A stretch of DNA of 64,000 bases from Pseudoalteromonas sp. (GTDB taxonomy: Bacteria; Pseudomonadota; Gammaproteobacteria; Enterobacterales; Alteromonadaceae). Where the stretch lies: contig NZ_JAGYIU010000001.1 of assembly GCF_018402495.1 (NCBI RefSeq), positions 372,001-436,000 of the forward strand. The letters are read 5' to 3'. Numbering within the stretch: position 1 is the first letter of the stretch; each line of letters opens with the position of its first letter. The position numbers were made by a program, and so were the translations under genes. Under the pieces are notes generated by a model. The model ran no database searches. It was not told the DNA's origin and saw nothing but the letters and a program-made list of their open reading frames with translations. Below are positions 44,726 through 53,347 of the stretch, one piece after another.

Positions 44726-44944
44726 ATGCTAGAGCTAAATTTACGCATTTATAAATGCCCACAGCAATTTATTCAGTTTAAATTAGGGCTGCGTGATGCA
44801 ATATCGTTAAAACAAGCAATTACCTTTAATATCTCACAAGAACAAAACACTGATGATATTGAACGATACTTGCAAAAAAAAGCGTATTATTACAAGTTAA
44901 ATAAACAACAAGGGTTGTTACTAGTGGAGCCGTTACGTGTTTGA
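44726..44944 (+). CDS. TusA-like small protein
   Basis: A 72-residue protein, MLELNLRIYKCPQQFIQFK, with the two-layer alpha/beta pattern and Cys-Pro near the N-terminus (Cys11-Pro12) seen in TusA-family sulfurtransferases. The remaining sequence is diverged. It overlaps perM by eight bases, a pairing seen in related bacteria. Confidence 0.6.
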   Translation: MLELNLRIYKCPQQFIQFKLGLRDAISLKQAITFNISQEQNTDDIERYLQKKAYYYKLNKQQGLLLVEPLRV

Positions 44945-46013
44945 ATATGTAAAAGCATGGTATGAAAAAAAGTTTTCTGATCCCGATTCAGTCACTTTAC
45001 TTTTTTTATTGTTGGCACTGGTTGCCATGTTGTATTTTTTTGGCCCATTAATTGTGCCTGTGTTAGTGGCACTAATCATTGCTTATTTATTAGATTGGCC
45101 AGTGGTTCATCTTGAGCGGATTGGTTTTAAACGGTTTACGGCTACAACCATAGTGATGCTGATATTTATTGGCATTATGCTCACTTTAATTTTAGTTATA
45201 GGGCCTGTGCTTTGGCAGCAAAGCAGTAACTTAGTGCAAGAAACACCTCATATGATTGAACAGGGTAAATCATTCCTACTCGATCTTCCTGCTAAGTACC
45301 CCAGCCTTATTAGCGCAGATCAAGTGCAGTCGATTGTAGCAAGCGTTGAAACAAAATTACTCGACTTTGGCCAAGTGGTATTGTCTGCTTCGCTTAATTC
45401 ATTAAAAGACGCTGTTGCGTGGTTAATATACCTTATTTTGGTACCTTTACTGGTGTTTTTTATGCTCAAAGATAAAGCAGAGTTGAGCACAAGTATTGCT
45501 AGAATGATCCCTAGCCAACGTCGCTTAATTTTACAGGTGTGGCATGAAATGAATCAGCAAATAATGAATTATATTCGTGGCAAAGTATTCGAAATTTTAA
45601 TTATTGGCTCTGTGTCTTTTATTGCATTTACCGTGCTGGACTTACGCTACGCGGCGCTTTTAGGCGTACTCGTAGGCTTTTCGGTGCTTATTCCGTTTGT
45701 GGGCGCAGCGTTAGTAACTATACCAGTGGCCGCGGTGGCGTTATTTCAGTTTGGTTTAGACACCCAATTTTGGACCATTTTAATTATATACGGCATTATT
45801 CAAGCCCTTGATGGCAACGTATTGGTGCCTTTATTGTTCTCTGAAGCGGTTGATTTAAATCCGGTATTTATTATTGTTGCGGTGTTGTTTTTTGGTGGGC
45901 TATGGGGTTTTTGGGGAGTATTTTTTGCCATTCCACTCGCGTCATTAGTTAAGGCATTGATTAATGCATGGTCATCCACACACGAAGAACTCGCGCAAGA
46001 GCTCGACAACTAG
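44937..46013 (+). CDS. perM: AI-2E/PerM-family transporter
   Basis: A 358-residue inner-membrane protein with about eight spans, of the AI-2 exporter-like family. VPVLVALIIAYLLDWPV at about residues 38-54 and GLWGFWGVFFAIPLASLVKA at about 322-341 are typical. The start is GTG at 44937, overlapping the TusA-like gene. E. coli perM is also next to bepA. Substrate uncertain. Confidence 0.88.
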   Translation: MFEYVKAWYEKKFSDPDSVTLLFLLLALVAMLYFFGPLIVPVLVALIIAYLLDWPVVHLERIGFKRFTATTIVMLIFIGIMLTLILVIGPVLWQQSSNLVQETPHMIEQGKSFLLDLPAKYPSLISADQVQSIVASVETKLLDFGQVVLSASLNSLKDAVAWLIYLILVPLLVFFMLKDKAELSTSIARMIPSQRRLILQVWHEMNQQIMNYIRGKVFEILIIGSVSFIAFTVLDLRYAALLGVLVGFSVLIPFVGAALVTIPVAAVALFQFGLDTQFWTILIIYGIIQALDGNVLVPLLFSEAVDLNPVFIIVAVLFFGGLWGFWGVFFAIPLASLVKALINAWSSTHEELAQELDN

Positions 46014-46124
46014 TTTAAAAGCATAGTAAACGCATTTTTAACACGAAAGATTATTACTCATTCTCGCTAAAGTTATGTATTATTGGGAATAAGATATATT
46101 TTTTAGTAATAAGGTGCGTTTTTA

Positions 46125-48380
46125 ATGTCAGATTTCTTATTGCACGATGAGGCCAAACCCCAAGTTTATTTAGATGCCAATGCGACCACCCCTGTATTGC
46201 CATGTATTGCAGAGGTGGTTTGTCATGCCATGCAAATATGTTTTGGTAACCCGTCAAGTCCTCATATAACCGGTATTCAAGCCAAGCACTTATTAGAACA
46301 AACTAGGCAAAAAGCCCGTACCGTCATTGGCGCGCAGCAGGGCGATATTTTGTTCACCTCGGGTGCTACTGAGGGGATTCAAACCGCTATTGTATCGACG
46401 TTAATTAACGCAAAACACCATACTAAGCCAAACCCCGTTTTATTGTATGGGGCAACCGAACATAAAGCGGTGCCTAATACGCTAAAGCATTGGAATACAG
46501 TGCTTGAAATTAACGCTGACATAATTGCTATTCCGGTTAATCGTGATGGTATTTTAGATTTAGATTTTATTGCTCAGCATATTGATAACGCTTTGATGAT
46601 TTGCACGATGGCCGTTAATAACGAAACCGGTGTTTACCAAGATCTAAGCGCCATAGAAAATGTGATCCGTAGTCGCAATAGCCAAGTCACTTGGATGGTT
46701 GATTGTGTACAAGCGCTTGGTAAGCAGCAACTCAACCTAAGTGAAACAACGATTGACTATGCGCCTTTTTCAGGGCATAAACTTTATGCACCTAAAGGCA
46801 TAGGCTTATTGTATATTCGTCAAGGCAGCCCATACACTCCGTTTATAGCCGGTGGCGGCCAAGAAAGTGGCATGCGATCGGGTACAGAAAACCTGCCTGG
46901 TATAGCTGGGCTCAATAAGCTATTTAGTTTGCTGCTTGATAAACAAGACGAGACATTTAAATCAATAGATGTACTTAACTTGTATCGAGATAAGCTGCAT
47001 AGCGCCTTAGTTGATACTTTTGGAAGTATTACCTTTAATCATGACTTTGCCTGCTCAGTGCCCACAACGCTTAATTTTGCGGTTAACGATTTAACCAGTA
47101 AAGAAGTTATCGATTTATTTGACGCTGCAGGTATTAGGGTCAGCGGTGGCTCTGCATGCAGCACGGGAGCTACTCAGAGCTTTGTGCTTGATGCGATGGG
47201 AGCCTCACAGTGGCAAAGTGAAAACGCTATTCGTTTGTCATTTGGCCCTGCTGCCACTATGGCGCAAATAGATGATGCATGTGAACAAATTAGAGCGCTT
47301 AAAACGGTATTACAAGCTAACTGTTTAGTGATTTCTGATAGCAGTTTTCCTGTGCAAGAAGTATGTGCTTTAGGGCTTACCCAATTTAGACACCAAGGTG
47401 CATGTAGTTGGTTGTATGTAACAGATGATCAACATGCATTTATTATCGATCCGATTATTGAACTGATCCCTCGCTTTGAAAAAATAGTAACTACGCAAAA
47501 TTTAACTATTACCGCTATTTTAAATACGCACGAGCATCAAGAACGTCAATGCGCACTTGATTTAACGCGCAGCGCACTTAACGAAAACCTAGTAGCTGGA
47601 GAGGTTGATAAATTAGGCTGGCCAACTAAGAGCGACAAATTGCAATTAACCACTCATGTACTCGAAAAGCTAGCCACACCAGGGCATAGCCAAGATAGCG
47701 TGAGTTATTTATTAAAAGCGAATAATGGAGATGTTCAGTACTGTTTTTGCGGTGATTTAATTTTACCTGCAGGGCTTGGAAATACCGCGCTTGATGGCGG
47801 GGATGCAATGCAAATGGCGTATTCCTTGACGAGGTTAGCAGCAGAGCTTAATCCGCAAAGTGTTGTGTGTTCAGGACATGATTACCAACAGTGCTTTGCA
47901 ATGAACTGGGCTGTTCAACAGCAGCAAACGCCATTGTTACAAGCCTTACTTAAAGGTGATATTGATGACGCTGAATTTGCCGCACAAAAACAACAAGCAG
48001 ATTTACAACAGCACACACAAGCTAACACGATCTGTGGTTTTGTTAATGCCAAGCCTGCTGAAGAAACTTCGCAATTAAGTTTTAACCAAGCAAAAGAAAT
48101 ACTGGTAAAGGGCAATGCGTATTTAATTGATACCCGAGAACCTTATGAACACGGCGCTAATAATTTAAGCGCATTGCTGAACGTACCCATGGCTAAAACC
48201 TTAAATATTCCTTTAAGTCGAATGGCTCATGCACTTACACAAGGCCAATTGGACAAAAACAACCAGTATATTTTAGTGTGTCGCAGTGGTAACCGTTCAA
48301 AAATTGCGGCAGCAAATTTGACTGAGCTTGGTTACAGCGGTGTTTATAACTTATCGGGTGGTTTAGCGTTAACCGGTTAA
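46125..48380 (+). CDS. Three-domain fusion: cysteine desulfurase, MBL persulfide dioxygenase-like, rhodanese
   Basis: A 751-residue cytoplasmic protein. Residues 1-395 are a class V aminotransferase-fold cysteine desulfurase: His113 (TEHK), Asp193, PLP-lysine Lys219 in SGHKLYAPKG and catalytic Cys345 in GGSACSTG. Residues about 405-640 are a metallo-beta-lactamase fold like ETHE1/persulfide dioxygenase. The mononuclear iron ligands would be His469, His521 (TPGHSQDS) and Asp544 (GDL); His585 is in SGHDY. The rest of the HxHxDH motif is lost (HEHQER). Residues about 650-751 are a rhodanese with Cys719 in VCRSGNRS. AAGGTG precedes the ATG, and the gene has its own terminator. Desulfurase-made persulfide could be passed to the dioxygenase or rhodanese; this is inference. 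Confidence 0.88.
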   Translation: MSDFLLHDEAKPQVYLDANATTPVLPCIAEVVCHAMQICFGNPSSPHITGIQAKHLLEQTRQKARTVIGAQQGDILFTSGATEGIQTAIVSTLINAKHHTKPNPVLLYGATEHKAVPNTLKHWNTVLEINADIIAIPVNRDGILDLDFIAQHIDNALMICTMAVNNETGVYQDLSAIENVIRSRNSQVTWMVDCVQALGKQQLNLSETTIDYAPFSGHKLYAPKGIGLLYIRQGSPYTPFIAGGGQESGMRSGTENLPGIAGLNKLFSLLLDKQDETFKSIDVLNLYRDKLHSALVDTFGSITFNHDFACSVPTTLNFAVNDLTSKEVIDLFDAAGIRVSGGSACSTGATQSFVLDAMGASQWQSENAIRLSFGPAATMAQIDDACEQIRALKTVLQANCLVISDSSFPVQEVCALGLTQFRHQGACSWLYVTDDQHAFIIDPIIELIPRFEKIVTTQNLTITAILNTHEHQERQCALDLTRSALNENLVAGEVDKLGWPTKSDKLQLTTHVLEKLATPGHSQDSVSYLLKANNGDVQYCFCGDLILPAGLGNTALDGGDAMQMAYSLTRLAAELNPQSVVCSGHDYQQCFAMNWAVQQQQTPLLQALLKGDIDDAEFAAQKQQADLQQHTQANTICGFVNAKPAEETSQLSFNQAKEILVKGNAYLIDTREPYEHGANNLSALLNVPMAKTLNIPLSRMAHALTQGQLDKNNQYILVCRSGNRSKIAAANLTELGYSGVYNLSGGLALTG

Positions 48381-48397
48381 TTGTATATTCAGAGGGC

Positions 48398-48424
48398 AGG
48401 CCGACATTTGTCGGCCTTTTTTTT
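48398..48424 (+). terminator. Terminator of the fusion gene
   Basis: AGGCCGACA / TGTCGGCCT with a two- to four-base loop, then nine T. Eighteen bases past the stop. Confidence 0.92.
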
Positions 48425-48699
48425 GCTCGCTTTAATTTGAATCAGTTAGAAATTAATAAAATCTTCATTAAAGAGAGAGGCTGATCAGTTGTTAAATTCA
48501 ATTTTTAATTTTATGATACCGGTGTCAAAAGCAAAAAATTGCGCTATTATCTGCATCAAAGCTTATAAAAATAACGCAAATTAGACTTTTTAAGCTATAA
48601 TATTGGGCTTTGTTTTTTACAAAAATCGGTTATTTTGCGTCGTAAAAAATTAAATAAAGCGCTTTAAATCAATAGATTAATAAATTAGGGGATGTTTAC

Positions 48700-50346
48700 A
48701 TGGCGAGCCGTTCTGAGTTAGCAAGTTGGCAAGCACTAGAAAATAGTGCACAAAAGATGGCACAAACACATCTGAAAACTTTATTTGCACAAGACGATTC
48801 TCGTTTTTCTCAGTTTTCAACGTGCATTCCCGGTGTATTGTTTGATTATTCAAAACAACGTATTGATGAAAAAGTATTTGCCCAATTAATCTCATTAGCT
48901 AAAGAGTGTGACATTGAAGCATGGCGTGAAAAAATGTTTGCCGGTGAAAAAATAAATATCACCGAAGACCGTGCAGTATTGCATACCGCACTTAGAAATC
49001 GCGACCATACACCGCTTATTGTTGACGGTGAAAATATTACTGAGGCGGTCGATAGCGAACTTGCTAAAATTAAAACCTTTGTTGAAAAAGTACGTAGCGG
49101 GCAGTGGTTAGGTTACACCGGTAAAGCGGTGAAAGATGTAGTGAGTATTGGAGTAGGGGGATCAAACCTAGGCCCTCAAATGGCAACTGAAGCTCTTAAA
49201 GCAGTGGTTGATAAGCCGTTAAACGTTCATTATGTTTCTAATGCTGATGGCGTACAAATCGCATCGGTATTGAATAAAGTTGACCCTGAAACAACGTTAT
49301 TTGTTGTTTCGTCAAAAACGTTTACTACATCAGAAACCATGACTAACTCAAAAACAGCGGTTGATTGGTTTTTAAATAGCGCCAAAGATAAAAGCGCCAT
49401 AGCAAAGCATTTTGTGGCAGTAAGCACTAATTTAGAAAAAACCGCGGCATTTGGTATTAGTGACGAAAACGTATTTACCATGTGGGATTGGGTTGGCGGT
49501 CGTTTTTCACTTTGGAGTGCAATCGGTTTACCTATTGCTCTTTATGCCGGCTTTGAGGCGTTTGAAGCTATTTTAGAAGGGGCGTTTGAAGTTGACGAGC
49601 ACTTTAAATCGGCGCCTCTTGAACAGAATATTCCTTTAATTATGGCGCTGTTGAGCGTATGGAATACCAGCTTTTTAGGCTTTAAATCGCAAGCTATTTT
49701 ACCCTATGACCAAGCATTGCATATGTTGCCTGCGTATTTACAACAAGGGGAAATGGAAAGTAATGGTAAGCATGTCAGTTTTGATGGGCAAACCGTACCA
49801 TATACTACCGCACCTATTATTTGGGGTATGACGGGAATAAATGGCCAGCATGCGTTTTATCAATGTTTGCACCAAGGCAATGTAATTGTCCCTGCGGACT
49901 TTATTGGCTCTGTAAAACCACAGGTTAACGTTGATAAGCATCACAATATTTTATTATCGAACTTTTTTGCACAAACCGAAGCATTAATGAACGGGGTAGA
50001 TGCACAGCAGATAACCGCTGATTTAGCAGCCAAAGGCAAAACGCCTGCGCAAATTGAAATGCTGCTTAATCATAAAATTCATCAAGGAAACCGCCCAACA
50101 ACGTCTATATTATTAGACACGGTTGATGCAAAAGCGGTGGGTCGTTTAATTGCACTGTATGAACATAAGATTTTTTGCCACGGTATTCTTTTACAAATAT
50201 GTTCCTTTGATCAGTGGGGCGTTGAGCTTGGTAAAGGTTTAGCCTCTAAAATTGAAGCTGAATTAACCGACGATAACGTGGTTAATGAGCACGACAGCTC
50301 AACACAGGGCTTGATGGCGTACTACAAACAACACCGTACGCAGTAA
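48700..50346 (+). CDS. pgi: Glucose-6-phosphate isomerase
   Basis: A 548-residue cytosolic enzyme interconverting glucose 6-phosphate and fructose 6-phosphate. Signatures include VSIGVGGSNLGPQM (about 145-158), SSKTFTTSETMTN (about 206-218) and the C-terminal catalytic Lys in GVELGKGLAS (about 507-516). GGGGA precedes the ATG. It is followed by a likely terminator and then zwf-pgl on the same strand. Confidence 0.97.
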   Translation: MASRSELASWQALENSAQKMAQTHLKTLFAQDDSRFSQFSTCIPGVLFDYSKQRIDEKVFAQLISLAKECDIEAWREKMFAGEKINITEDRAVLHTALRNRDHTPLIVDGENITEAVDSELAKIKTFVEKVRSGQWLGYTGKAVKDVVSIGVGGSNLGPQMATEALKAVVDKPLNVHYVSNADGVQIASVLNKVDPETTLFVVSSKTFTTSETMTNSKTAVDWFLNSAKDKSAIAKHFVAVSTNLEKTAAFGISDENVFTMWDWVGGRFSLWSAIGLPIALYAGFEAFEAILEGAFEVDEHFKSAPLEQNIPLIMALLSVWNTSFLGFKSQAILPYDQALHMLPAYLQQGEMESNGKHVSFDGQTVPYTTAPIIWGMTGINGQHAFYQCLHQGNVIVPADFIGSVKPQVNVDKHHNILLSNFFAQTEALMNGVDAQQITADLAAKGKTPAQIEMLLNHKIHQGNRPTTSILLDTVDAKAVGRLIALYEHKIFCHGILLQICSFDQWGVELGKGLASKIEAELTDDNVVNEHDSSTQGLMAYYKQHRTQ

Positions 50347-50397
50347 CACATTCACTTATTACACAATAAGTAACCAAATACCTTTGAACGGGTAGCG

Positions 50398-50460
50398 CTG
50401 GAGTCCTAGGGCCTGTATTTTTGTGAGAGGAATTACAGTGTCCCTAGACCCATTTTTTTA
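50398..50460 (+). terminator. Imperfect hairpin with T-run between pgi and zwf
   Basis: CTAGGGccTGTA pairs with TACAgtgtCCCTAG, with a weak outer TGG/CCA, followed by seven T. It probably ends pgi transcripts, or attenuates transcription into zwf. Confidence 0.55.
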
Positions 50461-50581
50461 TGGCGCATATAACGAACAACATTTGTAGGCTTTGTGCTAA
50501 GGCCTGCATATCCAGATAATAAACCGCTATAACTGATTACCAATATGGTAGTGGCAGGTAGCATAAACGTAGAGAGTAACT

Positions 50582-52054
50582 ATGCTTAATCCTTTTGATA
50601 TTATAATTTTTGGGGGCGGTGGTGATCTTGCGTTACGCAAATTACTTCCTGCAATGTATCGAGCATATCAAGAAGGTAACTTACCGCAAGGCTCACGTAT
50701 TTTGCCTACCGTGCGCGAACAGAGTAAATGTGATGAATATATCGATACTGCGCACAAAGCATTACAAGAATTTTTAAGCGAAGGCGAGTATAACGCTAAG
50801 GATTGGAAATCGTTCTCAGCGTTTTTAGTGCCTGTAGTGAGTAATGTTACCGAAGCGGATGATAACTGGGATGTACTGAAAAAGATTCTTGATGAAGACG
50901 ACAGCGATAAATCTCGTGTGTTTTACTTATCTCTTCCGCCAGCTGTGTATGGCACTTGTTGTGAAATTCTATCTACTAAAAAATTAATAACAGCCAATTC
51001 ACGTGTTGTTGTAGAAAAGCCAATTGGTTATTGTGGCGAGTCTGCAGAAGTTATTAATGCGAAAATTGCACAGTACTTCGACGAAGATCAAATCTTCCGT
51101 ATTGACCACTACCTAGGTAAAGAAACCGTTCAAAACTTAATGGCATTGCGTTTTTCAAATTCATTATTTGAAAACATGTGGGATGCTAAATCGATTGATA
51201 ACATCCAAATTAGCTTATCAGAAACGGTAGGGCTTGAGAGCCGCGCTGGTTTTTATGATAAAGCCGGTGCCTTGCGTGATATGGTGCAAAACCACTTGTT
51301 ACAGCTACTTTGCTTAGTCGCAATGGAGTCACCGCATAAACTTAAAGCCAATAGTATTCGCAATGAAAAGTTAAAAGTATTAGAGGCATTGCGTCCATTA
51401 GAAGGCGAAGATGTTGATGACAATATTATTCGTGGGCAATACGTACCGGGTGATTTAAACGGTAAAATAGTCCCAGGTTACCTAGAAGAGCTAAACGAAG
51501 GGGCAAGTAAAACTGAAACCTTCGTGGCTATTCGTGCGCACATTGATAATTGGCGTTGGGCGGGTGTGCCTTTTTACCTGCGTACCGGTAAACGTATGGC
51601 AAAGCGCTGCGCTGAAATTGTGGTTGAATATAAAAAAGTATCTCATAACGTGTATGAGGACAGCGTAGGTAATATCGAGCCAAACCGTTTAGTGATCCGT
51701 TTACAACCACAAGAAAGCATTCAATTAACGCTGATGTCGAAGCGTTTAGATAATTTAGACATGCAACTTGAACCTGTAACGATGAATATTGAGTTGTCGC
51801 AAGCATATAGTAATGGCTTTCACTCAGATGCTTACAAACGCTTAATGCTTGATGCTGCAGCGAATAATCCATCATTGTTTATTCACCGCGACGAAGTACG
51901 CCAAGCGTGGAAATGGATTGATCCAATAATTGAACGTTGGCAAGAGAAAGGTAAACCAGCACTTTATAGAGCCGGTAGTTGGGGCCCTGAAGATGCGGAT
52001 GAATTATTAGCAGAGAATAATCATTTTTGGTTTAACACTGGCGATAAGGCATAA
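50582..52054 (+). CDS. zwf: Glucose-6-phosphate 1-dehydrogenase
   Basis: A 490-residue enzyme oxidising glucose 6-phosphate to 6-phosphogluconolactone with NADP. The dinucleotide loop is GGGGDLALRKLLPA (about residues 11-24), a G-x-x-G-D-L variant. The active-site signature is RIDHYLGKE (about 175-183), with VEKPIG before it. It is directly followed by pgl, so the two form an operon supplying the pentose phosphate and Entner-Doudoroff routes. Confidence 0.97.
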   Translation: MLNPFDIIIFGGGGDLALRKLLPAMYRAYQEGNLPQGSRILPTVREQSKCDEYIDTAHKALQEFLSEGEYNAKDWKSFSAFLVPVVSNVTEADDNWDVLKKILDEDDSDKSRVFYLSLPPAVYGTCCEILSTKKLITANSRVVVEKPIGYCGESAEVINAKIAQYFDEDQIFRIDHYLGKETVQNLMALRFSNSLFENMWDAKSIDNIQISLSETVGLESRAGFYDKAGALRDMVQNHLLQLLCLVAMESPHKLKANSIRNEKLKVLEALRPLEGEDVDDNIIRGQYVPGDLNGKIVPGYLEELNEGASKTETFVAIRAHIDNWRWAGVPFYLRTGKRMAKRCAEIVVEYKKVSHNVYEDSVGNIEPNRLVIRLQPQESIQLTLMSKRLDNLDMQLEPVTMNIELSQAYSNGFHSDAYKRLMLDAAANNPSLFIHRDEVRQAWKWIDPIIERWQEKGKPALYRAGSWGPEDADELLAENNHFWFNTGDKA

Positions 52055-52057
52055 GTG

Positions 52058-52768
52058 ATGGCAACAATAGTAGAAAAGTTTTTTGACGATAAAGCTGCGC
52101 TGACTGATGAATTATCTCAGTCACTAGAGCATGTTTTACGTGATGGCATTGAACGTGATGGCCGTGCAGTATTAATGGTTTCAGGCGGTTCTTCACCTGA
52201 GCCGGCTTATAAACATTTATCGACCCTTGATTTAAACTGGGAAAACATTGATGTTGCTATGGTTGATGAGCGCTGGGTTGAGGCAAGTCATGAAAAGAGT
52301 AATGAAGCATTTATCAAGCGTACTTTGTTACAAAACCATGGTGCAGCGGCTAATTTTATTAGCATGAAAAATACAGCAGCCACTGCAGAGCAAGGGGTTG
52401 ATGCCTGTGAAGCGCAGTTTCAAGCATTAAAACGTCCTTTTGATGTGACTATTTTAGGCATGGGCCCAGATGGCCACACCGCGTCATTATTCCCACATGC
52501 ACAAGGCCTGAAAAACGGCTTAGATTCAAGCCAACTTGTGTGCGCTATCAACGCGATACAAAGTGACGTAACAGGCAGTATTACTGAGCGCATGAGCTTA
52601 ACGTTAAATGCGATTGCACAATCTAAAGTGGTTAAATTGCTAATTAGTGGCGATGAAAAGTTGGCTGTTTATAAACAAGCTTTAGCGGGGGGCGATGTGA
52701 ATGACATGCCGTTACGTGCGGTATTAAATCACCCAGAGATCAACATTGAAGTGTATTGGGCGCCCTAA
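52058..52768 (+). CDS. pgl: 6-phosphogluconolactonase
   Basis: A 236-residue DevB-type lactonase. MVSGGSSPEPAY and VDERWV are in the sugar-isomerase-like fold, and GMGPDGHTASLFPH (about residues 131-144) holds the catalytic His. The ATG at 52058 has AAGG upstream; a GTG one codon earlier is possible. It starts three bases after the zwf stop. An edd/eda pair, often next, is absent here. Confidence 0.95.
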   Translation: MATIVEKFFDDKAALTDELSQSLEHVLRDGIERDGRAVLMVSGGSSPEPAYKHLSTLDLNWENIDVAMVDERWVEASHEKSNEAFIKRTLLQNHGAAANFISMKNTAATAEQGVDACEAQFQALKRPFDVTILGMGPDGHTASLFPHAQGLKNGLDSSQLVCAINAIQSDVTGSITERMSLTLNAIAQSKVVKLLISGDEKLAVYKQALAGGDVNDMPLRAVLNHPEINIEVYWAP

Positions 52769-52820
52769 TTTTAATATAAATTAGATGTGCGCTAAACCTC
52801 TTTGTATTGATGGTTTAATG

Positions 52821-52854
52821 AAAGGTCAGTCGCTTTTGCTACTGACCTTTTTTA
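52821..52854 (+). terminator. Terminator of zwf-pgl
   Basis: AAAGGTCAGTcgcttttgctACTGACCTTT followed by TTTA, about 50 bases after the pgl stop. Confidence 0.9.
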
Positions 52855-53239
52855 TTGCTGCTATGTTTTACTCTTTGCTGAATTAAACAAAGCAGCGCAG
52901 AGATAAAGATGAAATGCTGAGTATTGCCTCCACAATTAGCAGTATAAAATAGGCTTTTACACCGGTTGTAAATACTGAATAAATTTTACTTATAGCCAAA
53001 AAATCAAATGGTTAAATTTATTAAACACTAACTCACAAGCATGTTTTACGGTTTGAAAATTCCTACTCACCACGTCGTTTTAAACAAAATCAATTTAAAA
53101 ATGCTTCAAGTACATGCTGGAAATGTGAACGAATTAAACAAATTTAATTCGGCTTTTTCATGCAATAATTAATTTCTTTAAAATCATTTGCTTAATGTTG
53201 AATTAGCTATTTTTCATACAAAAAGAGCGGGAAAATGTA

Positions 53240-53257
53240 GCAAAATTGTAATTTTGC
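53240..53257. promoter_or_regulatory. Palindrome upstream of the TonB receptor
   Basis: GCAAAATT-GT-AATTTTGC, a perfect 8-bp inverted repeat with a two-base centre. Possible operator or promoter-associated site. Confidence 0.45.
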
Positions 53258-53277
53258 ATGTATGGTTTGTTACTACT

Positions 53278-53293
53278 ATGACAGCGCTGTCAT
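53278..53293. promoter_or_regulatory. Candidate LacI-family operator upstream of the TonB receptor
   Basis: ATGACAGCGCTGTCAT is a perfect 16-bp palindrome with a central CG pair, the form typical of LacI-family operators. It lies 55 bases before the GTG start. Sugar-regulon repressors of Alteromonadales bind sites of this type, so it suggests carbohydrate control of the receptor cluster. Confidence 0.55.
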
Positions 53294-53347
53294 GGCGGTA
53301 GGCAAAATGATAAACAAAAACCAACAAAATGATTCAAGGGGAATCCT

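Larger units (their letters stand above)
52855..53347 (+). other. Long leader region upstream of the TonB receptor gene
   Basis: About 490 AT-rich bases with no open frame. The last 110 bases contain two perfect palindromes (53240-53257 and 53278-53293) listed separately. The remainder shows nothing I can support. Confidence 0.5.
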
